Shown one piece after another: positions 1-5,285 of a stretch of 11,331 bases of DNA; position 1 is the stretch's first letter; the number at the start of each line of letters is the position of its first letter. The stretch comes from an uncultured Alphaproteobacteria bacterium (GTDB taxonomy: Bacteria; Pseudomonadota; Alphaproteobacteria; Rhizobiales; Ancalomicrobiaceae), in assembly GCA_937919435.1 (NCBI GenBank), contig CALFRR010000035.1:1-11331 (forward strand), in the 5' to 3' direction. A program made the position numbers and the translations under genes. Below the pieces are notes generated by a model. It searched no databases. It had not been told where the DNA came from and saw only the letters and a list, made by a program, of their open reading frames with translations.

Positions 1-239
1 GGGAGCAGCCGAGCCCGAGCCAGCGCCCGTCGCAGGCACCGCAGGGGTGGGAGCAGCCGAGCCCGAGCCAGCGCCCGTCGCAGGCACCGCAGGGGTGGGA
101 GCAACCGCATCCGAGCCAGCGTCCGTCGCAGACACCGCAGGGGTGGGATCGGGCGCCGCAGGGCAGCCCCCCGTCGCAACCGCCCCGCGGTTGGGAGGCA
201 CCGGCCCCGAGCGAACGCCCCGGCCCGCCGCCCGGCTGG
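1..239 (+). repeat. 48-nt tandem repeat encoding P-Q-G-W units
   Basis: Positions 1-48 and 49-96 are identical, 97-144 differs at about six bases, and the following units (48 and 45 nt) are strongly degenerate. Trp codons mark the period at 48, 96, 144, 192 and 237. The array is in frame with the membrane protein and encodes PQGWEQPSPSQRPSQA-type units. It is cut by the window start, so the total copy number is unknown. The gradient from identical to diverged copies suggests recent expansion at the upstream side. Confidence 0.9.
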
Positions 240-1313
240 GATCGGCCGGCCCCGAGCCGACGCCCTCCGACGCCGCACCATCCCGAAGACGAGGTCGCCG
301 GAACCGTCGTCGCGCGGTCGACGGCCGGTCAGCGCTTGGCGACGCCGGCCCCCGAGACCTCGCCGCCGAGCCGTCCGCCGCCGCCCGCCGTGCCGATCCG
401 GCCGCCGGCGGAGCCGTCGTCCGCTCCGGCGGCGTCGAAAGGGTCGATCCTGCCGCTGGTCGCCGGTCTCGCCGGCCTGCTGGTGATCGGCGGCGGTGGT
501 GCGGCGTTCTTCCTGACGGGAGGCGGAGGCGGCAAGCCGGAGACGAAGATCGAGGCTCGGCCCGAGTCGAAGCCCGCCGAACGGCCGGCCGACAAGCCGG
601 CGGTCGCCGCGGTCGAGCCGAAGCCGTCCGCGCCGACGTCGGGCGCGGGCGAAGTGCTCGACGACGCGGCGCTCGCCCGCCAGAAGCAGGTGCGCCGGGC
701 CGATCTGGCGGCCTTCCTCCAGTCCTATCGCGGCGGCGAATGCTTCTATCTGGCGCCGGTGAGCATCGACGAGGGGCGGGTGGTGACGGAGGGCTTCGGC
801 CGTTCGATCGCGCCGTTCGAGGCGCTCGACGACGATTTCCGGGCGAAGAACGGCTTCGAGGCCGACATCCGCCTGCGTCAGGTGACCGACGCCCAATGCG
901 CCGCGCTGGACTTCCTGACGTCGAACCGGGGCGAGGCGGCGGCGCGGCCCCGCCTCGAGATCGCCGCGCAGCGGGTGAAGGCCGGCGACCTCGTGGTCGG
1001 TGCGGCGAGTGCGCCCGCCGGTGCCTTCCTGTCGATCCTGATGGTGCGCGACGACGGCACCGTGCGCCTGGTCGCTCCGGCGACCCGCAGCGATCGCGCG
1101 TCGATGCAGTTCACGCTGCCGGCCGAGAAGGGGGACGAAGGCGGTGGCCGACCGGGGCTCGTCCTGGCGCTCGCTTCGTCGATGGCGCTGACCAGCCTGA
1201 CGACGCTGCCGTCCGAGCCCGCCGCCGGGTTCGTCGACCGGCTCGCCAAGGATGCGGCGCGCACCGGCGCCAAGCTCGCCGCCGCCGCACGATACGTCGT
1301 CGTCGATCGCTGA
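3..1313 (+). CDS. Membrane protein C-terminal part (probable Ser/Thr kinase tail), 5' truncated
   Basis: The frame is open to the window edge, so the start lies upstream; 436 residues are visible. Visible residues 1-147 are a disordered Pro/Gln/Ser/Arg-rich segment beginning with 15-16-residue repeats (unit PQGWEQPSPSQRPSQA). A transmembrane helix follows at about 148-172 (nt 444-518, SILPLVAGLAGLLVIGGG...), then a Gly/Lys/Pro/Glu linker and a folded C-terminal domain from about residue 220 to 436. That domain has two cysteines (visible 247 and 299) in GGECFY and DAQCAALDFL contexts. Its last third (LSILMVRDDGTVRLVAP) resembles a DUF4384-like beta module. From memory, this combination is typical of the periplasmic tail of membrane Ser/Thr kinases in Rhizobiales, with a cytoplasmic kinase domain upstream; no kinase motif is visible here, so this is inference. 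Gene 2 begins 46 nt downstream and may share its transcript. Confidence 0.8.
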   Translation, partial: EQPSPSQRPSQAPQGWEQPSPSQRPSQAPQGWEQPHPSQRPSQTPQGWDRAPQGSPPSQPPRGWEAPAPSERPGPPPGWDRPAPSRRPPTPHHPEDEVAGTVVARSTAGQRLATPAPETSPPSRPPPPAVPIRPPAEPSSAPAASKGSILPLVAGLAGLLVIGGGGAAFFLTGGGGGKPETKIEARPESKPAERPADKPAVAAVEPKPSAPTSGAGEVLDDAALARQKQVRRADLAAFLQSYRGGECFYLAPVSIDEGRVVTEGFGRSIAPFEALDDDFRAKNGFEADIRLRQVTDAQCAALDFLTSNRGEAAARPRLEIAAQRVKAGDLVVGAASAPAGAFLSILMVRDDGTVRLVAPATRSDRASMQFTLPAEKGDEGGGRPGLVLALASSMALTSLTTLPSEPAAGFVDRLAKDAARTGAKLAAAARYVVVDR

Positions 1314-1359
1314 TCCGCCGAGGGAGGATCGGCCGAGCAGTCGTAGAGGGGGAACCGCC

Positions 1360-1686
1360 ATGACGAAGTTGCCGACCGAGCAGTCGCACATCGACCAGAA
1401 GATCGTCGACGAGATCTTCGCCGTCCTGCCGGAGAGCTGGGAGGGCTTCCTGGTGACCATCGAACCGCGCACCGGCCTCGACGGCGGCGGCCAGATCATC
1501 ACTTTCCGTCATCCCGACGCACAGGGCGAGGAGGTCGAGCCGACCGACGAACTGCGCGCCGCGGTCGCCGAACTCGTCGCCTTCTTCGCCGAAGTCGGCC
1601 GCAAGTGGGAGCGGTTGGCCTATGCCGGGCACGTCGACCCGGCCGGCGCCTGGCACATGAAGATCACCGCGCCGCTGCCCGACTGA
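1360..1686 (+). CDS. Small soluble protein, weakly YezG/DUF600-like
   Basis: A 108-residue acidic protein with no signal peptide, transmembrane segment or cysteine. The start at 1360 is chosen because GAGGGGGA lies 6 nt upstream; the longer in-frame extension to 1252 overlaps the preceding gene and lacks such a site. The order of elements (N-terminal helix IDQKIVDEIFAVLPESWEGF, a strand-rich middle, helix LRAAVAELVAFFAEVGRKWERL, then final strand AWHMKITAPLPD) recalls the YezG/DUF600 immunity-protein layout, in which a PE-W motif follows helix 1. This is a pattern resemblance only. It lies 46 nt after the membrane protein gene, and a promoter-like site follows it before the next gene. If the resemblance is real it could act as an immunity or partner protein in the cytoplasm; otherwise its function is unknown. 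Confidence 0.8.
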   Translation: MTKLPTEQSHIDQKIVDEIFAVLPESWEGFLVTIEPRTGLDGGGQIITFRHPDAQGEEVEPTDELRAAVAELVAFFAEVGRKWERLAYAGHVDPAGAWHMKITAPLPD

Positions 1687-1738
1687 GCCGGATCCGGCAC
1701 GTCGCCCCGTGGGCCGAGCCGAGGCGGCCGGTGCCGCC
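1687..1738 (+). terminator. Possible weak terminator hairpins after gene 2
   Basis: A perfect 12-nt palindrome (GCCGGATCCGGC) starts directly after the stop codon at 1687-1698. A second hairpin at 1723-1738 has a 6-bp GGCGGC/GCCGCC stem with loop CGGT, followed by GAAAG. Neither has a T tract, so intrinsic termination is doubtful in such GC-rich DNA. Confidence 0.25.
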
Positions 1739-1769
1739 GAAAGTCGCCGTCGTCGTCCGCGGGGTGATC

Positions 1770-1798
1770 GTGACCTCGCCACAAGGCGGCGATAGACT
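1770..1798 (+). promoter_or_regulatory. Putative sigma-70-type promoter for genes 3-4
   Basis: GTGACC (1770-1775) and TAGACT (1793-1798) are separated by exactly 17 nt, matching a housekeeping alphaproteobacterial -35/-10 arrangement. Initiation near 1805 would leave a leader of about 50 nt before the ATG at 1855. The same geometry and a TAGxCT -10 recur before gene 5, which strengthens the call. No start-site data are available. Confidence 0.4.
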
Positions 1799-1854
1799 CT
1801 CCGTCAATTCGCCGCGTCTGCGCACGCGGGAAGGGAAATCGAGCGAAGACCGAG

Positions 1855-2667
1855 ATGAACGCCCTGCGCTTCTGCCTTCGTTTCGCCCTGATTTCGGCCG
1901 TCTGCGCCACTTCGGCGACGGCCGGCGACCGCGCGCCGGACGCCGACGGCCCATCGCGGACCCGCGGCATCGTCACCGATCAGACGGTCGATCTGCCGCT
2001 CGACCCGTCGCGCGCCGACGCCCCGCGTCCCACCTCGCCGCTCGCCCCGGTCCGCCTCGCCGCCCGGCAAGGGGGCGCCGCGGCCTTCGACGGGCTCGGT
2101 CCGCGGGTCGCACCGCTCGAGTTCGTCGGCCCCGACGCCCGCCCCGATCTCGTCTGGGATCCCGCGAGCGGCGACCTCGCCGAACGTGGCGAAGTGATCG
2201 CCACCGGCGTTCCGAAGCTCGAGCTCGCCGGCGCCGCCGATCGGGTCGCCTTGATCCGCCGGTTGCGCGATCTCGTCCAGGCCGCGGGCCAGCCGCTGCG
2301 CCTGCAGCCCGACGACCGCGCCGCCCGTATCGGAACCCGGCTCGAGCTGCAGCTCTCCGACGTCGCCGGCCGATCGGTGGCGCTGTTCGCGGTGGACGGG
2401 GTCGGCCGTGCCACGCTGCTCTATCCGATGAAGACCGACCCGGCGGTGGTCGCCCAGCCCGAGCTGGCGGTTCCCCTCGACGTCGGGCAACCCACCGGCG
2501 GCGATCTGATCGTCGCTCTGACCAGTACGGCCGACCTTTCCGGCTTCGTCCAGTCGCTGCGCCGCCTCGATCGGCGCCGCGCCGCCGGCGAAGTGCTCGG
2601 ACTGATCGATGCCGTCGCCGTGCCGGATCTCAGGACGGGGACGCGGTCCCTGATCGTTCAACCGTGA
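1855..2667 (+). CDS. Secreted DUF4384-like module protein
   Basis: 270 residues with a Sec signal peptide (basic n-region, hydrophobic core at about 8-20, likely cleavage after ATA near residue 23), so probably periplasmic. Residues 24-90 are a Pro/Ala/Arg-rich, poorly ordered stretch. Residues 97-120 contain RPDLVWDPASGDLAERGEVI, and about 146-226 form a beta-rich DUF4384-like module (LRLQPDDRAARIG, then ALFAVDGVGRATLLYP, then GGDLIVALTS). In caspase-family proteins of alphaproteobacteria, as I recall them, the PDLxWDPxSG segment plus this module usually sits at the C-terminus behind a caspase domain; here it is a free-standing protein. It lies 16 nt upstream of the trypsin-pseudocaspase gene, so the two are almost certainly co-transcribed and may act together. 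There is no obvious catalytic motif; an adaptor or ligand-binding role is inferred. The Shine-Dalgarno for this start is weak. Confidence 0.85.
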   Translation: MNALRFCLRFALISAVCATSATAGDRAPDADGPSRTRGIVTDQTVDLPLDPSRADAPRPTSPLAPVRLAARQGGAAAFDGLGPRVAPLEFVGPDARPDLVWDPASGDLAERGEVIATGVPKLELAGAADRVALIRRLRDLVQAAGQPLRLQPDDRAARIGTRLELQLSDVAGRSVALFAVDGVGRATLLYPMKTDPAVVAQPELAVPLDVGQPTGGDLIVALTSTADLSGFVQSLRRLDRRRAAGEVLGLIDAVAVPDLRTGTRSLIVQP

Positions 2668-2683
2668 CGAAGGGCTTCGACCG

Positions 2684-5185
2684 ATGACCGCGACGAGCCG
2701 CACCCTTTCGTTTCTGTCCCGCCTCGGTGTCCTCGCACTGGCGCTGACCGTCGCGGGCCCCCGGCTCGGCGCCGCCGAGACCGCGAAGCCGGCGCCTCCG
2801 GCCGCTGCCGAGGCCGCTGCGCCGTCCGACGACCGCGGCCTGACCCGCATCGTCGGTGGGCGCAAGGCGGCGAGCGGTGCCTGGCCGTCGCAGGTCGAGA
2901 TCTACGCGCCCGACCCGGCCGGCCGCGGCCGGTTCCGCACCCACTGCGGCGGTACCGTGATCGCGTCGACCTGGGTCCTGACCGCCGCCCACTGTTTCGT
3001 CGCCTCGGCCGGGCCGGGAGCACGCCGCCAGTCGATCTTCGCCCGCGACATCCTGGTGGTCGCCGGCCGTCCGCACATCGCCACCGTGATGAGCCGCGAC
3101 GACGAGATCGCCCGCAAGGCGGTGCGCGCCAGGAACGTCGTCTACCATCCCGATTTTCAGCCCGGCGACTTCGCCAACGACGTCGCGCTGGTCGAACTCG
3201 AGAAGCCGGCCGGCGTCCCGGCGATCGGTCTGATCGGCGCCGAGGATCGCGACGACGAACTCGCCGGTCTCGCCGCCACCGTGGTCGGCTGGGGCTTCGT
3301 CAAGGAGACCTCGAGCTTCGACCTCGAACTGCTGCCGACCGATCTGCAGGAGGTGGAACTGCCGCTGGTCGGCATCGAGCGCTGCCGGTCGGCCTATGTC
3401 GACAGCCAGTTGCGCGGCAATTCGATCGACGGGCGCAACCTCTGCGCCGGCTTCGCCTCGGGCGGGGTGGATGCCTGCCGCGGCGACAGCGGCGGCCCGC
3501 TGATGGTCCGCGACCGGTCCGGTGCCTGGGCTCAGGCCGGAGTGGTCAGTTGGGGCGAAGGCTGCGGCCGCGCCGGCCGGTTCGGCGTCTACACCCGGGT
3601 CGCCTGGTTCGAGCCGTGGATCCGGCAGGTCACCGGCGATGCGATCGCCGCCGCGACCCGCCCCTCGAGCGAGCATCGCCTGTCCGCCGACGAAGCCCCG
3701 AAGGCGGTGATGGCCGCGCTGCCCGATGCCGGCGGCGGCGCAGCGCCGTTGTTCGAACTGGTGACGCCGTCCTCGGTCGCCCGCTCCGCCTCGCTCGTCG
3801 AACGCGGCGACCGCGCCCTGGTGATCGGCATCGACGGCTACATCGATCCCCTGACCCTCACCGGCTCGGTCGCCGATGCCGAAGCGGTCGCCCGCATGCT
3901 CACCGACACGCTCGGCTATCGGCGCGATCAGGTGATGACCCTCACCAACGAGAAGGCCACCCGCGCCAACATCCTCGCCGCGCTCGACGCCTGGATCGTC
4001 CAGGGATCGACCGCCGGCTCGCGGGTGTTCCTCTACTACAGCGGCCAGGGCTTCCAGAGCCGGGTGTTCCCGTCGTTGCGCGACGGCCTTTCCGGACCGG
4101 CGATCGCGCCGATCGACGTCGAGCTGAAGCGCGACGACGCCGGACGGGTGCGCGACGTCGTCGGCGCCGTCACCACCGCCGATCTGCGCCGCGTCGTCTC
4201 CCGCCTCTCCGACCGTTCGGTGACCGCCGTGTTCGACGCGACCCCGGTCTCGAAGCGCGAGTTCCAGCGCCCGGTCCGCGCCCGTTCCGATGAGGTGGGG
4301 GCGGTCCGCGCGATCGAAGCGGTGGTCGATCTCGCTCCCGACATCGCCGAGATCCGGCTCTCCGAAGGCGCCGGCGGTGGCATCGACCCGAGCGGCCGGG
4401 CGGTGGTGTGGATCGGCTCCGGCTTCGACCAGTGGGCGCTCGCCGATCGCGCCGCGGCCGAACCGATGGGCGTCTTCACCCGGCTCTGGGTCGACGGCGT
4501 GAAGGCCGGCCATCTGGTCTCCGGCCGTCAGGCGGAAGCGACTCTCGCCGAACTCGCCCAATCGGTGCGGGCCGGAGCACGAGCCCGCTGCGACGAACTC
4601 GGGGCGCTCTGCCGCCTCGGACTGTCGCCCCAGGTCGTCGCCTCCGACGCGGCGCTCGGAACCGCGGTGTCCGCCGCCCGGGCCCGCGGCGCCGAGACCC
4701 GGACCCAGGCGAAGGTCGCCAATCCCGCCGAGCTCAAGCTGATCGTCGATGCGGCCGCCACCGACGGCGGCCGGTCGCAGATCCGCGTCTCGACCCGCAA
4801 ACCGGGATGGCTCCTGTTGGTCGAGATCGGCCGCGACGGCCAGTTGCGTCAGGTCTGGCCGGACGTCGATGCGCTGCGCCGCTCGACGAAGCCGGTCCGT
4901 GACGTCAATCTGATCCAGCCGGGTCGGATCCAGACGATCGCCGGCATCCGCGAGCAACCCGGATCGGCCGACGCCGGGCTGGTCGCGCTGCTCTCCGACC
5001 GTCCGGTCCAGGCGATCGATCTGCCGGAGGCCGGCAGCGCGCTCGACGTCTCCGGTGGCCTGTTGATCCTCGATCGGCACGTGCGCGGGTTGCAGGCGCT
5101 CGATCCGGCGAGTGCCGCCCTCGGCGAAATCGTCTGGTCGTTCGACGCGGCTCTGCCGCGGCCCGGACAGGCTTCGGTCCGATGA
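2684..5185 (+). CDS. Secreted trypsin-like protease fused to a pseudocaspase and DUF4384-like domain
   Basis: 833 residues. A signal peptide spans about 1-30, followed by an Ala/Pro-rich pro-segment. The S1A trypsin domain spans about 55-318: activation site R55-IVGG (56-59), His103 (TAAHC), Asp166 (NDVALV), Ser269 (GDSGGPL). Asp263 occupies the chymotrypsin-189 position and SWGEGCG has open-pocket glycines, predicting cleavage after Arg/Lys. Cysteines 88/104, 234/254 and 265/294 match the three conserved disulfides. A caspase (C14) fold follows at about 376-605 (RALVIGIDGY, SVADAEAVARML, ATRANILAAL, FLYYSGQG, VFDATPVS). The usual catalytic His is Gln455 and the usual Cys is Thr520, so the caspase domain should be inactive. 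A DUF4384-like module lies at about 680-780 (LLVEIGRDGQLRQVWPD). GAAGGG lies 9 nt before the start, which is 16 nt after gene 3. Role inferred: a periplasmic trypsin-type protease regulated by, or targeted through, a pseudoenzyme domain. Confidence 0.92.
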   Translation: MTATSRTLSFLSRLGVLALALTVAGPRLGAAETAKPAPPAAAEAAAPSDDRGLTRIVGGRKAASGAWPSQVEIYAPDPAGRGRFRTHCGGTVIASTWVLTAAHCFVASAGPGARRQSIFARDILVVAGRPHIATVMSRDDEIARKAVRARNVVYHPDFQPGDFANDVALVELEKPAGVPAIGLIGAEDRDDELAGLAATVVGWGFVKETSSFDLELLPTDLQEVELPLVGIERCRSAYVDSQLRGNSIDGRNLCAGFASGGVDACRGDSGGPLMVRDRSGAWAQAGVVSWGEGCGRAGRFGVYTRVAWFEPWIRQVTGDAIAAATRPSSEHRLSADEAPKAVMAALPDAGGGAAPLFELVTPSSVARSASLVERGDRALVIGIDGYIDPLTLTGSVADAEAVARMLTDTLGYRRDQVMTLTNEKATRANILAALDAWIVQGSTAGSRVFLYYSGQGFQSRVFPSLRDGLSGPAIAPIDVELKRDDAGRVRDVVGAVTTADLRRVVSRLSDRSVTAVFDATPVSKREFQRPVRARSDEVGAVRAIEAVVDLAPDIAEIRLSEGAGGGIDPSGRAVVWIGSGFDQWALADRAAAEPMGVFTRLWVDGVKAGHLVSGRQAEATLAELAQSVRAGARARCDELGALCRLGLSPQVVASDAALGTAVSAARARGAETRTQAKVANPAELKLIVDAAATDGGRSQIRVSTRKPGWLLLVEIGRDGQLRQVWPDVDALRRSTKPVRDVNLIQPGRIQTIAGIREQPGSADAGLVALLSDRPVQAIDLPEAGSALDVSGGLLILDRHVRGLQALDPASAALGEIVWSFDAALPRPGQASVR

Positions 5186-5200
5186 GCCGGGTCATCGTCG

Positions 5201-5229
5201 TTGCCCCGTTTTCCGGGGCGGGTTAGGCT
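5201..5229 (+). promoter_or_regulatory. Putative sigma-70-type promoter for gene 5
   Basis: TTGCCC (5201-5206) and TAGGCT (5224-5229) are separated by 17 nt, the same layout as the site before gene 3. Initiation near 5236 would give a leader of about 50 nt before the ATG at 5286. This supports the internal start over an upstream extension that would overlap the previous gene. Confidence 0.4.
5203..5219 (+). terminator. Possible hairpin after the trypsin-pseudocaspase gene
   Basis: A 6-bp GCCCCG/CGGGGC stem encloses loop TTTTC, 17 nt after the stop codon. No T tract follows. It overlaps the putative promoter of gene 5, so it may be attenuating or incidental. Confidence 0.25.
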
Positions 5230-5285
5230 CGCAGGACGCGTCGGGGGGACGGCCGGATGGGACGAACGACGGGCGGGGCGCCGGG

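Noticed and set aside
1..239. CRISPR array
   Set aside because: Repeats are contiguous without unique spacers, are in frame and encode a periodic linker.
47..1363. 438-residue plus-strand frame over the membrane protein gene
   Set aside because: Arg/Gly/Ala-rich shadow in another frame; the competing frame has a clear transmembrane helix and a folded domain.
2630..5080. 816-residue open frame on the minus strand
   Set aside because: Antisense to the trypsin-pseudocaspase gene, whose motifs are unmistakable; the antisense product is Gly/Asp/Arg-rich without recognisable features.
2684..5185. Cytoplasmic caspase/trypsin phage-defence effector
   Set aside because: The protein has an N-terminal signal peptide and disulfide-pattern cysteines, and no NTPase or sensor gene of the known systems is present in the window.
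5112..5285. Upstream extension of the caspase-like gene
   Set aside because: It overlaps the end of the previous gene, crosses the promoter-like site and would bury the signal peptide behind 58 hydrophilic residues.
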